From Palsa-739 sp036512155 (GTDB lineage Bacteria > Actinomycetota > Thermoleophilia > Gaiellales > Gaiellaceae), in NCBI GenBank assembly GCA_036512155.1, contig DATCBD010000003.1:1-59969 (forward strand): DNA of 59,969 nucleotides, given 5' to 3'. The position numbers were made by a program, and so were the translations under genes. Below the pieces are notes generated by a model. That model was not told the origin of the DNA. It searched no databases and saw only the letters and a list, made by a program, of their open reading frames with translations. Shown piece by piece: positions 40,783-49,277 of this stretch; the first letter of the stretch is position 1, and each line of letters starts with the position of its first letter.

Positions 40783-41640
40783 GTGGCCGGAGAGCAGACG
40801 AAGGCGGCGATTGCGTCCCAGCCGGAATGGTTGGCGCAGGTGCCGGCCGATCGGCGCTTCCCCGACGGCGCCCGCGTCCTCTTCACGGGCTGTGGCACCT
40901 CCTTCCATGCCGCGATGACGGGCGGGGCCGCGGTGCAGGCGCTCGAGCTCGTGCTCGCGCCCGACCGCGACGCCGACCTGCTCGTGCTCGTCTCGCACGA
41001 GGGCGAGACGGAGCAGACGCTCGAGGCGGCGCGCATGTGGGCCGGCCCGAAGTGGCTCGTCACCGGCAAGCCGGACGGGCCGATCGCCGAGCTGTGCGAC
41101 GAGGTGATCGTGTGCACGCCCGCGATCGAGGAGAGCTGGTGCCATACGGCGAGCTACACCTGTGCGGTCGCGGCGATCGCGGCCTTGCGCGGCGAGGACA
41201 TCGCCTGGCTGCCGGCCGCGGTCGGGGACGCGCTTGTCGCAGAGCTTCCCGCGGTCGGCGCGCAGGAGCGCTTCCTCGTCGCCGGGGCCGGACCGGGTCT
41301 GCCGACGGCGCACGAGGCGGTGTTGAAGCTGCGCGAGGGCGCCTGGGTCGCGGCGGAGGCGTACGAGACCGAGCAGCTGCTGCATGGCTACTTCGCTGCC
41401 ATCGACGAGTCCGTGCGCGCTTTCGTTATCGAGGGCGCGCGTGCCGCCGACGCGGTCGCTGGGCTCGAGGCGCTCGGCTGTGACGTCACGCTCGTCCCGT
41501 CCCGGCATCCGGTGGTCGACATCGTCATGTTCCAGCGTCTCACCGTCAGCATCGCCGAGGCCCGCGGGCGCAATCCGGATCGCATCCGCCGCGACGACCC
41601 GCGCTGGGCGGACGCGGCTCAGCGGTCGCGCAGCCGGTAG
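40783..41640 (+). CDS. SIS-domain sugar-phosphate isomerase/deaminase-like protein
   Basis: 285 residues with two SIS domains as in the isomerase half of GlmS or AgaS. LFTGCGTSFHAAM and LVLVSHEGETEQTLEA are the phosphate-binding segments, and the second domain has GPGLPTAHEAVLKLREGAWVAAEAYETEQLLHGY, where GlmS has its catalytic Glu/His region. There is no glutaminase domain. It probably acts on an amino sugar phosphate. Its end overlaps the DUF3052 gene by 22 bases. Confidence 0.85.
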   Translation: MAGEQTKAAIASQPEWLAQVPADRRFPDGARVLFTGCGTSFHAAMTGGAAVQALELVLAPDRDADLLVLVSHEGETEQTLEAARMWAGPKWLVTGKPDGPIAELCDEVIVCTPAIEESWCHTASYTCAVAAIAALRGEDIAWLPAAVGDALVAELPAVGAQERFLVAGAGPGLPTAHEAVLKLREGAWVAAEAYETEQLLHGYFAAIDESVRAFVIEGARAADAVAGLEALGCDVTLVPSRHPVVDIVMFQRLTVSIAEARGRNPDRIRRDDPRWADAAQRSRSR

Positions 41641-41912
41641 ACGAACCGGAGCGCTTGCCAGCGCTCGTCGATCGACGCGCTCTTGTTGTCGACGAGGCCG
41701 TTGTCGAGACCGATCCGCTGGACGGCGTCGAAGTCGAGATCCGTGTCGAGCTTCGATGCCTTCTTCGGCCAGGCGATCCACAGGCCGTCCGCCGGCGCGA
41801 GCGTCGCCTTCAGTGCCGGGAACCGCTGCTCGAGCTCTGCGCGCCGCGTCGTGAAGAAGACGAGCACCTCGGCGCCGGGCTTCGCGCCGAGCCTCTGCGA
41901 CAGCTCAGGCAC
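41619..41912 (-). CDS. DUF3052-family protein, compact
   Basis: 97 residues. VLVFFTTRRAELEQRFP, then ADGLWIAWPKKAS and GLVDNKSASIDERWQALRFVYRLRDR, are the family's conserved blocks. Family members start SGTPLxxKLGIKPG and are about 130-140 long; here SQRLGAKPGAEV joins directly to the FFTTRRAEL block, so about 25-30 residues in the middle are missing. GTG 41912 overlaps the epimerase stop by eight bases. Function unknown; whether the short form folds is uncertain. Confidence 0.75.
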   Translation of the reverse strand: MPELSQRLGAKPGAEVLVFFTTRRAELEQRFPALKATLAPADGLWIAWPKKASKLDTDLDFDAVQRIGLDNGLVDNKSASIDERWQALRFVYRLRDR

Positions 41913-42864
41913 CGGCGAGGATCTCGCGCTCCTTTTCGCGCGAGAGCGTCGGGCGCTGCTCCCCGGCCTCGAGACTCCACGCGAGCGTGTCGCGCGCCGT
42001 CTCCTCGAGCGGCCGGAACGCGATCCCCGCCGCGAGCGCGCGCGAGATGTCGGCCAGGCACAGCCCCGCGTACTCGGTGCCGGGCAGCCAGAGTGGCAGC
42101 TCCATCCACGGCTGCACGCCGGCGTCGAGGATCGGCTGGTCGTCCATCCACACGAGGTGCGCGCCGCCGGCCATGCGTTTAAGCGCCTCGCCGAGCGTGA
42201 GCGGCTCGGCCGGCCCGGTGGCGTTGTAGACACCGCCCGTGCGATCGGCTGCGAGTCGCACGAGAAACGCGCCGAGGTCGCGCGCGTCGACGAACTGGAC
42301 CGGCTGCGAGGGCGATCCGGGCGCGAGCACGTCGCCACCCTCGGCGAGCCGCCTCGGCCAGTACGTGAAGCGGTCGGTGGGATCGTGCGGGCCGACGATG
42401 AGGCCGGCCCGTGCGATCGCGGCCCTGCCGCCGAACACGTCGCGCAGCACGCGCTCCGAGCCGACCTTGAGGTTGCCGTACAGCTCGGGGTCGAACTCCT
42501 CCGGCTCCGTCTCCGGCGGCTCGTACACCGGGGATTCCTCGGTGATCGGCTGCGACGTGTCGGAGTAGACGGAAATGGTGGAGACGAAGACGTAGTGGTC
42601 GACGGCGCCCGCGACCTTCTCGGCGCGGCGGCGCGTGTGGCGCGGCAGCTGCGTCGGGTCGAGGTCGATCGCCGCGTTCCACCGCCGGCCGTCGAGCGCG
42701 TCGAGGTCGCCGGTGAGATCGGCCGTGATCGTCTCGATATCGGGATAGAGATCGGGGTTCGTCGTGCCGCGGTTGACGAGCGTGACCTCGTGGCCGTCCG
42801 CGAGCGCGGCGTCAACGGCGCCGCGGCCGAGGAACTTCGTCCCGCCGAAGACGAGGATCTTCAC
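41905..42864 (-). CDS. NAD(P)-dependent epimerase/dehydratase-like SDR
   Basis: 319 residues of the extended SDR fold. KILVFGGTKFLGRGAV is the nucleotide-binding GGTxFLG form, VFVSTISVYSD carries the Ser, and a YxxxK equivalent appears as YGNLKVGSE. The isoflavone-reductase/CSP41-like GGTKFLG start hints at a group that binds RNA or sugar nucleotides in plastids, but bacterial members are uncharacterised. It overlaps the M20 gene by four bases; same operon. Confidence 0.85.
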   Translation of the reverse strand: MKILVFGGTKFLGRGAVDAALADGHEVTLVNRGTTNPDLYPDIETITADLTGDLDALDGRRWNAAIDLDPTQLPRHTRRRAEKVAGAVDHYVFVSTISVYSDTSQPITEESPVYEPPETEPEEFDPELYGNLKVGSERVLRDVFGGRAAIARAGLIVGPHDPTDRFTYWPRRLAEGGDVLAPGSPSQPVQFVDARDLGAFLVRLAADRTGGVYNATGPAEPLTLGEALKRMAGGAHLVWMDDQPILDAGVQPWMELPLWLPGTEYAGLCLADISRALAAGIAFRPLEETARDTLAWSLEAGEQRPTLSREKEREILAGA

Positions 42865-44162
42865 CCGGCGTAGCGCTCGAGCACGCGGCCGACCGCCTCG
42901 GCGCCGAAGCGGATCGAGTCAGCCGGCACGCGCTCGTCCGCCGCGTGGATGAGCTTCGTGAACTCGAAGCCGTCGGGCAGGTCGAGCGGCAGGAAGCCGT
43001 ACGTCTGGATGCCGATCTTCGCGAAGAACCTGCCGTCGGTGACGCCGACCTGCAGCATCGGCGTCGGCACGCAGCCGGGGTCCAGCTCCTGCAGAACCGA
43101 CGAGAGGAGGGGCAGCTGCGACATGTCGGGCTCCGTGGGATACGGATCGTGCCGCAGCACCTCGAGCTCGAGGTCGGTGCCGACAAGTGTCTGGATCTCG
43201 CGGATGACGTCGTCGGGGCCGTAGCCGGGGAGCGAGCGCGCGTCGAGCTCGAGCTCGATCTCCGAAGGCACGACGTTGATCTTCAGGCCGCCGTGCACGA
43301 TCGTCGCCGTCACCGTGTTGCGCAACGCGCGGTCGAGGATGCGCAGCTCCGGGACGGGAGCGCGCAGCGTCAGCTCGGCGAGCCGTGGGTCGAGCAGCGA
43401 GCGGAGCACGAGCGACTGCGGCCGGGGCAGCGCGTCCGCCATCGCCTCGATCCACGCGCGCGCGACCGGCGTCACGTGCACCGGCAGGCGTCCGGAGTCG
43501 AGCCGCGCGAGGATGCGCCCCGTCTTGCCCATCGCCGCGCCCTTCACGCCCATGGCGGCGTGGCCGCCGGGCCCGCGCACGCGTCCGCGCAGCCAGCAGA
43601 TCTGCTTCTCCGCTACCTGGATGGGATAGAAGCGCTTGCCCGAGATCGTCTGCTTCGCGCCGCCGAACTCTCCGAGCGAGTGGCGCACGCCCTCGAACAG
43701 CTCCGCGTGCTCGTCCGCGAGGTACTTCGCGCCGAACTCACCGCCGTTCTCCTCGTCGCTCAGCACCGCGAGGATGAGGTCGCCGCGCGGCTTCAGCTCG
43801 CCACGCGCCGCGCGCAGGAATGCGTCCACGAGCATCGCCACGCCGCCCTTCATGTCGAGTGCGCCGCGGCCCCAGACCCAGCCGTCGACGAGCTCGCCGC
43901 CGAACGGCGGCTGCGCCCAGTGCTGGTTCACCGTGGTGACGACGTCGACGTGGCCGTACAGCAGAAACGGCGGCGCCTCGCCCGCGCCGGGCACGCGCGC
44001 GATGAGATTCGGCCGCGCCTCGTCCTTCGCGACGATGCGCGTCTCCACGCCCGCCTCCTCCACGAGTCGCTGCACGTGCGCGATGCACGCGGTCTCGTTC
44101 CCCGGCGGATTGGTCGTGTCGAAGCGGATGAGGTCGCGCAGCAGCTCGACGACGTCCGTCAT
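42861..44162 (-). CDS. M20-family zinc peptidase/deacylase
   Basis: 433 residues. LLYGHVDVVTTVNQHW (first metal His/Asp), WGRGALDMKGGVAML (bridging Asp) and VLSDEENGGEFGAKYL (catalytic Glu pair) are the metal-site signatures; a dimerisation domain fills about 190-320. Relatives include ArgE, DapE and carboxypeptidases; this one with RFDTTNPPGNE is of the general peptidase/deacylase type. It overlaps the class V aminotransferase by four bases, so the two are co-translated. Confidence 0.9.
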   Translation of the reverse strand: MTDVVELLRDLIRFDTTNPPGNETACIAHVQRLVEEAGVETRIVAKDEARPNLIARVPGAGEAPPFLLYGHVDVVTTVNQHWAQPPFGGELVDGWVWGRGALDMKGGVAMLVDAFLRAARGELKPRGDLILAVLSDEENGGEFGAKYLADEHAELFEGVRHSLGEFGGAKQTISGKRFYPIQVAEKQICWLRGRVRGPGGHAAMGVKGAAMGKTGRILARLDSGRLPVHVTPVARAWIEAMADALPRPQSLVLRSLLDPRLAELTLRAPVPELRILDRALRNTVTATIVHGGLKINVVPSEIELELDARSLPGYGPDDVIREIQTLVGTDLELEVLRHDPYPTEPDMSQLPLLSSVLQELDPGCVPTPMLQVGVTDGRFFAKIGIQTYGFLPLDLPDGFEFTKLIHAADERVPADSIRFGAEAVGRVLERYAG

Positions 44163-45310
44163 GCCATCGCCTGCAGCGCCCAGACGAGCCGGTCGACCTC
44201 GGCGATCGTGTTGTAGTGGACGAAGCCCACGCGCACCGCACCGTCCTCGCCGAGGCCGAGCCAGTCCATGACCTCGACGGCGTAGTAATTCCCGTCCCAG
44301 ACCGCGATGTCGAGCTGACCGAGCCGCTCGGCGACCGCGCGCGGCGGGACGCCGTCGACGGTGAACGCGAACGTCGGCACGCGGCCGTCCATCGTCCGCA
44401 ATCCGTACAGCGTGCAGTTGTCGGGGAGGCAGGCGAGGAAGCGGCTGCCGAGCGCCCGCTCGTGCGCCTGCATCGCCTCCCAGCCGATCGAGTCCATGTA
44501 CTCGACGGCCGCGACGAAGCCTGCGAGCAGCTCGTGCGCGAGCGTTCCCGTCTCGAAGCGGTGGTGGGCGGGCCGCACCTTGTACGTTCGCCATGACTCC
44601 GCGAGCTCGGCACGGACGAAGGCGAGCCCCATGTGCGGGCCGAAGTACTTGTACGGCGAGCAGAGGAGCACGTCGACGTCGAGCGCGGTCACGTCGATGG
44701 GCCCGTGCGGCGCGTAGTGCACGGCGTCGGCCCACGCGAGCGCGCCCGCTTCGTGGGCGAGCTCGGAGACGCGGCGGGCGTCGACGGTCGTCCCGACGGC
44801 GTTGGACGCGAGCGGGAACGCGACCACGCGCGTGCGATCGGTCAGCTGTCGCTCGAGGTCGGAGATGTCGAGCGTTGTGTCGTCGTGGATGTCCGCGAAG
44901 CGGACGGTGAGGTCGAGGTCGTGCGCGAGCTCGAGCCACGGGGAGACGTTGCCGTCGTGGTCGAGGCGTGTGACGACGATCTCGTCTCCGGCGCTGAGCG
45001 TCCGCCCGACGGTGCGCGAGAGCGCGAAGTTGAGCGTCGTCATGTTCGCGCCGAAGATCGTCTCGTCCGGCTCACACCAGAGGAACTGCGCGGCAGCGAG
45101 CCGCGCCTGCGCGACGAGGGCGTCGCTGCGGCGGCTGTTGGCGAAGTGGCCGCCGAGGTTCGCGTTCGACTCGCGCAGGTAGGCGGCGATCGCGTCGATC
45201 ACGGAATCCGGGCATTGCGTTCCGCCGGGCCCGTCGAAGAAGGCAACGGGCGATCGCAACGCCGAGAAGCGGGCGCGAACGGCCTCGATATCCAGTTCGG
45301 TGACCGCCAC
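44159..45310 (-). CDS. Class V PLP-dependent aminotransferase (cysteine-desulfurase-like)
   Basis: 383 residues. AFFDGPGGTQCPDSVIDAI is typical of the cysteine desulfurase-like subgroup, TRLDHDGNVSPW has the ring-stacking His, AWADAVHYAPHGPID the Asp/His pair, and CSPYKYFGPHMG the Schiff-base Lys. The active-site loop Cys of true desulfurases is not evident, so a lyase or aminotransferase is more likely. It forms a co-translated unit with the M20 peptidase. GTG 45310 lies six bases after TAGTGT. Confidence 0.88.
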   Translation of the reverse strand: MAVTELDIEAVRARFSALRSPVAFFDGPGGTQCPDSVIDAIAAYLRESNANLGGHFANSRRSDALVAQARLAAAQFLWCEPDETIFGANMTTLNFALSRTVGRTLSAGDEIVVTRLDHDGNVSPWLELAHDLDLTVRFADIHDDTTLDISDLERQLTDRTRVVAFPLASNAVGTTVDARRVSELAHEAGALAWADAVHYAPHGPIDVTALDVDVLLCSPYKYFGPHMGLAFVRAELAESWRTYKVRPAHHRFETGTLAHELLAGFVAAVEYMDSIGWEAMQAHERALGSRFLACLPDNCTLYGLRTMDGRVPTFAFTVDGVPPRAVAERLGQLDIAVWDGNYYAVEVMDWLGLGEDGAVRVGFVHYNTIAEVDRLVWALQAMA

Positions 45311-45316
45311 GGCCGG

Positions 45317-45326
45317 ACACTACCCT
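45317..45326. promoter_or_regulatory. Overlapping divergent -10 boxes (class V aminotransferase / clpS)
   Basis: Minus-strand TAGTGT (45322-45317) ends six bases before GTG 45310; plus-strand TACCCT (45321-45326) ends seven bases before GTG 45334. The two boxes share two bases in a 23-base gap. Confidence 0.5.
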
Positions 45327-45333
45327 GTCGCCC

Positions 45334-45624
45334 GTGAGCACCCTCGCACCTCCGAAGGAGCGTCTCGACCGCGGCGACCGCAGCGGCCTCGGCCGCGCCT
45401 GGCGCGTGATCGTGCTCAACGACGACCACAACACGTTCGACGGCGTCGCGTTCGCGCTCTCGTCCGTCCTGCCCGGCGTCGACTTCGACGCGGGCATGCG
45501 CCTCGCCACCCGTATCGATCGCTCGGGGCAGGCGATCGTGTGGTCGGGCGAGCGCGAGCAGGCGGAGCTGTACTGGGAACAGCTCGCCGGCCACGGGCTC
45601 ACGATGGCGCCGCTCGAGGACTGA
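45334..45624 (+). CDS. clpS: ATP-dependent Clp protease adaptor ClpS
   Basis: 96 residues. WRVIVLNDDHNTFDGVAFALSSVLPG matches the ClpS core (VxLxNDDxxTFxxV) that binds N-degrons and the ClpC/ClpA N-domain; the later GQAIVWSGEREQAELYWEQLAGHGLTMAP is the second helix and strand. The N-terminal 20 residues are the flexible tail. It directs proteins with destabilising N-terminal residues to ClpP. GTG start with no leader. Confidence 0.9.
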   Translation: MSTLAPPKERLDRGDRSGLGRAWRVIVLNDDHNTFDGVAFALSSVLPGVDFDAGMRLATRIDRSGQAIVWSGEREQAELYWEQLAGHGLTMAPLED

Positions 45625-45655
45625 TGCCGTCCGGAGATGGACCTAGGCTAGGTTC

Positions 45656-45853
45656 GTGCGACGCCTGCGGTCGCTGTCGGAGGACGAGTGCTACGCCCGC
45701 TGCTATCGCGGCTGGGAGCCGACGGTGACCCTCGTCAAGCTCGAGCCCCGCCGCCCGCGCTACCCGATGCCCGTCTCCGGGGAGATGCTCCGCCAGATCT
45801 TCGAGGAGCGGATCGACGCGCGGGTGGTGGACGAAGAGCTCGACGCTGCGTAG
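45656..45853 (+). CDS. Small conserved-looking protein upstream of mug
   Basis: 65 residues from GTG 45656, six bases after a TAGGCT box (45644-45649). RRLRSLSEDECYARCYRGWEPTVTLVKLEPRR contains two Cys and basic patches, and the C-terminal half is acidic and helical. I do not recognise a family. It overlaps the Mug coding frame by eight bases, which suggests its ribosomes feed Mug translation. Confidence 0.7.
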   Translation: MRRLRSLSEDECYARCYRGWEPTVTLVKLEPRRPRYPMPVSGEMLRQIFEERIDARVVDEELDAA

Positions 45854-46337
45854 CGCCGTCCCGGACGTCCTCGGCCCGGATCTGCGGGTCGTCTTCTGCG
45901 GGATCAATCCGGGGCGCGTGTCGGCGGCGGCACATGCGCACTTCGCCAATCCGCGCAACGACTTCTGGCGGTTGCTTCATGCGGCCGGATTCACCTCGCG
46001 GCTGTATGAGCCGGCCGAGCAGTTCGAGCTGCTGAAGGAGGGGATCGGGATCACGAACGCGGCGCCACGCACGACGCCCGGCTCGGGCGACCTGCGGCGC
46101 GCCGACTTCGCGGGAGCGGCCGAGCGCCTCGCGCGCATCGAGGCGCGCTGGATCGCGTTCGTCGGAAAGGAGGCCTATCGCGGCGCGTTCGGCGAGCGGC
46201 CGGAGCTCGGCGTGCAGGCGCGCACGCTCGGTCACACCCAGCTGTTCGTGTTGCCGTCCACGTCGCCCGCGAACGCGGCAGTGCCGTGGGACGAGCGCCT
46301 CCGCTGGTTTCGTCAGCTCGCCGGCTTGGCCGTCTGA
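45846..46337 (+). CDS. mug: G/U mismatch-specific DNA glycosylase (Mug/TDG-like)
   Basis: About 163 residues. The essential FCGINPG motif (with the catalytic Asn) lies before the first GTG at 45918, so the start must be upstream; the only candidate before an Arg/Trp-rich unlikely stretch is CTG 45846, overlapping the 65-residue gene. FANPRNDFWRLLHAAGF and NAAPRTTPGS are further Mug features, and FVLPSTSPANAAVPWDERL is the DNA-wedge region. It excises uracil or thymine opposite guanine. The non-ATG start or re-initiation should be noted. Confidence 0.85.
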   Translation: MRSAVPDVLGPDLRVVFCGINPGRVSAAAHAHFANPRNDFWRLLHAAGFTSRLYEPAEQFELLKEGIGITNAAPRTTPGSGDLRRADFAGAAERLARIEARWIAFVGKEAYRGAFGERPELGVQARTLGHTQLFVLPSTSPANAAVPWDERLRWFRQLAGLAV

Positions 46338-46876
46338 GTCGTCCAGCCGAAGCCGTTCCAGTACCGGAGCATTGCCTCGTCGTTCGGGTCGCGATACCAG
46401 CCGGCGGGAACGGTCGGGACGTTCGGCTCGTACCGCGCCGGAGCTTCGGTGGCGACCGCACCTGCGTCCGGCGCGACGAAGAGCGACGCCAGGCCGGAGA
46501 CAGCGAGGCTGAGCGACCCTACGAGAGCGAGGTCGAGGCCCCAGCCGACGTGGATGAGCGCATGCGCGAGCGTCTCGTACTGCGGCGCAACGCTGCCGAT
46601 GGCCGAGGTGATGTGATGGTGCTCGTAGCCGGTGAGCGCGGCGCCTGCGAGGCCCGCGATCAGCGCCCACGTACCGCCCGACGACGTGCCGCGGCGCAGG
46701 AAGACGGCGAGCGCGCCGAGGAGGGCGATCGCGAGCAGGACTTCCGCCTTTCCGTGCTGGATGTCCCAGCCGGACACCGAGATCACGGTGAGCGCGGTCA
46801 TCCAGGGGCCGAAGGCGCCGATCGCCATCAGGCCGGCGCTAATGAGTGCCCACGCGAGGATGCCCGCCTTGTGCAT
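46313..46876 (-). CDS. Membrane protein with C-terminal DUF2510 domain
   Basis: 187 residues. About four membrane helices fill the first 130 (AGILAWALISAGLMAIGAFGPW, AEVLLAIALLGALAVFLRR and two more); the end VPAGWYRDPNDEAMLRYWNGFGWT is a DUF2510 domain (PxGWYxDPxxxxxxRYWDGxxWT), frequent in actinobacterial membrane proteins. Function is unknown. It converges on mug with a 25-base overlap. Confidence 0.88.
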   Translation of the reverse strand: MHKAGILAWALISAGLMAIGAFGPWMTALTVISVSGWDIQHGKAEVLLAIALLGALAVFLRRGTSSGGTWALIAGLAGAALTGYEHHHITSAIGSVAPQYETLAHALIHVGWGLDLALVGSLSLAVSGLASLFVAPDAGAVATEAPARYEPNVPTVPAGWYRDPNDEAMLRYWNGFGWTTQTAKPAS

Positions 46877-46916
46877 GGAACTTCGCTATCGGCGCGGGGC
46901 GATCCGCGCTTGAGGC

Positions 46917-48494
46917 TCAGCTGCGCCAGTGATTCGTGATCGGCGTCCGTCGATCGCGTCCGAACGCCTTCGGCCGGAGCCGTACGCCCGGGGGCGCCTG
47001 GCGGCGCTTGTACTCGGCGCGGTCGATCATCGCCACGGCGCGCTCGACAACGTCGGGATCGAAGCCGTCCGCCGACAGCTCTTCGAGCGACCGGTCCTCC
47101 TCGACGTACGCCTCGAGCACCTGGTCGAGCGCGGGGTAGGGCGGCAGCGAGTCCTCATCTAGCTGGTCGGCGCGCAGCTCGGCGCTCGGCGCACGGTCGA
47201 TGATCGATTGCGGAATCGTCCCGAGATGCCTCGCGAGCCGGAAGACGTCGGTCTTGTAGACGTCCTTCAGGAGCGCGAAGCCGCCGGCCATGTCGCCGTA
47301 CAGCGTCGCGTAGCCGACCGAAAGCTCCGACTTGTTGCCGGTGGCGACGAGGAGCCAGCCGAACTTGTTCGAGAGCGCCATGAGCAGCGTGCCGCGGATG
47401 CGCGCCTGGAGGTTCTCCTCCGTCAGATCGGGCTCACGGCCGGCGAAGACCGGCCCGAGCACCGCGAGATAGGTCTCGAACACGGACTCGATCTCGATCT
47501 CCTGGAACCCTGCGCCGAGATCCGTCGCCAGCCGGCGCGCGTCGGCGCGCGTCGCCTCCGACGAGTAGCGCGACGGCATCGACACACAGTGCACCGACTG
47601 CGGGCCGAGTGCCTCGACCGCGAGCGCTGCGACGACCGCCGAGTCGATGCCGCCGCTGACGCCGACGAGCACCTGTGTGAAGCCGTTCTTACGCACGTAA
47701 TCCTGCAGGCCGAGCACGAGCGCCTGGCGCATCTGCTCGAGCTCGTCTGCGAAGGGAGCGATCGGCCCCGGGGCGTCGAGATCGACGATGAGCAGCGCGT
47801 CCTCGAATCCGGGTGCGCGCGCTATCACCTCCCCGCGTTCGTCGATCACGCAGGAGTGTCCGTCGAAGAGCAACTCGTCCTGGCCGCCGACGGTGTTGCA
47901 GAACACGACGATCGCCTTGTTGTCGCGCGCGCGCACTTGGAACATCTCTTCGCGCGTACGGTCCTTGCCGATGTGGAACGGCGACGCCGAGATGTTGATG
48001 AGCAGCCGCGCGCCCAACCGCGCGAGCTCCGACGCCGGCGGTCCGGACTGCCACATGTCTTCGCAGATGGTGACGCCGATCTTCGTCTCTCCGACCTCGA
48101 TCGGAGCGGCGTCGGTGCCCGGCGTGAAGTACCGCACCTCGTCGAACACGCCGTAGTTCGGGAGGAGCTGCTTGCGCACGCGCTCTTTCACCTCGCCGTC
48201 GGCGCAGACGGCGGCGACGTTGTAGAGGTGTCCGCCGTCGGCGTGCGGCGCCCCGACGATCGCGACGATGCCGTGGACGGCGCCCGCGATCTGCTCGAGC
48301 GACTCCTCGGCGGCGCGGACGAAGCCCGGTCGGAGGAGCAGGTCCTCGGGCGGATAGCCGGTGACCGCGAGCTCGGGAAACACCGCGAGATCGGCGCCTG
48401 CGGCCTTCGCCCGTTCGAGCCGGTCGAGGATGAGCGCGCGGTTCCCGGCCAGGTCTCCGACGGTGGGGTCGATCTGGGCGAGGGCGAGTCTCAC
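46917..48494 (-). CDS. nadE: Glutamine-dependent NAD+ synthetase
   Basis: 525 residues. The N-terminal nitrilase-type glutaminase has Glu41, Lys108 and Cys144 (GVTICEDMW), and the C-terminal synthetase has VGVSGGIDSAVVAALA, the ATP-pyrophosphatase P-loop, plus ATGNKSELSVGYATLYGDMAGG. It turns deamido-NAD+ into NAD+ with glutamine as ammonia source. Length is typical of the shorter NadE(Gln) type. It is probably cotranscribed after the SDR and acyl-CoA synthetase genes (27-base gap). Confidence 0.96.
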   Translation of the reverse strand: MRLALAQIDPTVGDLAGNRALILDRLERAKAAGADLAVFPELAVTGYPPEDLLLRPGFVRAAEESLEQIAGAVHGIVAIVGAPHADGGHLYNVAAVCADGEVKERVRKQLLPNYGVFDEVRYFTPGTDAAPIEVGETKIGVTICEDMWQSGPPASELARLGARLLINISASPFHIGKDRTREEMFQVRARDNKAIVVFCNTVGGQDELLFDGHSCVIDERGEVIARAPGFEDALLIVDLDAPGPIAPFADELEQMRQALVLGLQDYVRKNGFTQVLVGVSGGIDSAVVAALAVEALGPQSVHCVSMPSRYSSEATRADARRLATDLGAGFQEIEIESVFETYLAVLGPVFAGREPDLTEENLQARIRGTLLMALSNKFGWLLVATGNKSELSVGYATLYGDMAGGFALLKDVYKTDVFRLARHLGTIPQSIIDRAPSAELRADQLDEDSLPPYPALDQVLEAYVEEDRSLEELSADGFDPDVVERAVAMIDRAEYKRRQAPPGVRLRPKAFGRDRRTPITNHWRS

Positions 48495-48521
48495 CGGTTT
48501 GAGACTACCAGGCGAAAACCG

Positions 48522-49277
48522 CTAGCGGCGGAGACGGATCGCGTTCAGGTCGTCTTCGACGATCGGGCCGATCCGCTCGCGCAGCTGCTCCGGCGGATCG
48601 TGCTCGGCGTGGAGGTACCTGCCGGCGAGCCGGTCGAACTCACCCGTCGCGAGTGCGTGCACGAGCCGTGGTGCGCATTCCGGAGGCGTCCACGGCGCGT
48701 CGTCGCCGAGCCAGGACGTCATCGACGTCCGTACGAGCCCGGGCGAGATCGAGAACACGAACACGCTCTGCGGCGTCAGCGAGGCAGCGAGCACCTCGGA
48801 AAAGCGATGGACGGCCGCCTTGCTCGCCGGGTACGCGGTGCTGCTCGGGCCGTCTCGCGGCGGCAGGTACGCGGAGCCGGACGCGACGTTGACGATGCGC
48901 CCGCCGCCGCGCTCGATCATCAGCGGCGAGAACGCGCGGCAGCACATGTACGTGCCGAGGACGTTCACCTCGAACGTGTGCCACCACGCGTCGACATCGC
49001 CGAGCGGATCCTCCGGCCCGGAGATGCCGGCGTTGTTCACGAGCAGGTCGACCGCGCCGACGTCGCCGCACCACCGTGCAACGTCTTCGCGCTTCGAGAC
49101 GTCGCCGACGAGCGGGCGCCCGCCGATCTCCTCCGCCACCGCGCGCACCTCCTCGGCGGTGCGGCCCGTGACGACGACGTCCATCCCGGCATGCGCGAGC
49201 TCGCGCGCGATGTTCGCGCCGATCCCGCGCCCGCCGCCGGTCACGAGTGCCGTTCCACGCAGCTCAGCTGACAGCAT
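48522..49277 (-). CDS. Short-chain dehydrogenase/reductase
   Basis: 251 residues from ATG 49277; the upstream extension is shadow of the synthetase. ALVTGGGRGIGANIARELAHAG is the TGxxxGxG cofactor loop, LVNNAGIS the NNAG motif, and YPASKAAVHRFSE the Tyr/Lys catalytic pair with Ser in VNVASGSAY. The reduced ketone or alcohol is unknown. It overlaps the acyl-CoA synthetase stop by 14 bases, hinting at action on an acyl or ketone intermediate. Confidence 0.9.
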   Translation of the reverse strand: MLSAELRGTALVTGGGRGIGANIARELAHAGMDVVVTGRTAEEVRAVAEEIGGRPLVGDVSKREDVARWCGDVGAVDLLVNNAGISGPEDPLGDVDAWWHTFEVNVLGTYMCCRAFSPLMIERGGGRIVNVASGSAYLPPRDGPSSTAYPASKAAVHRFSEVLAASLTPQSVFVFSISPGLVRTSMTSWLGDDAPWTPPECAPRLVHALATGEFDRLAGRYLHAEHDPPEQLRERIGPIVEDDLNAIRLRR

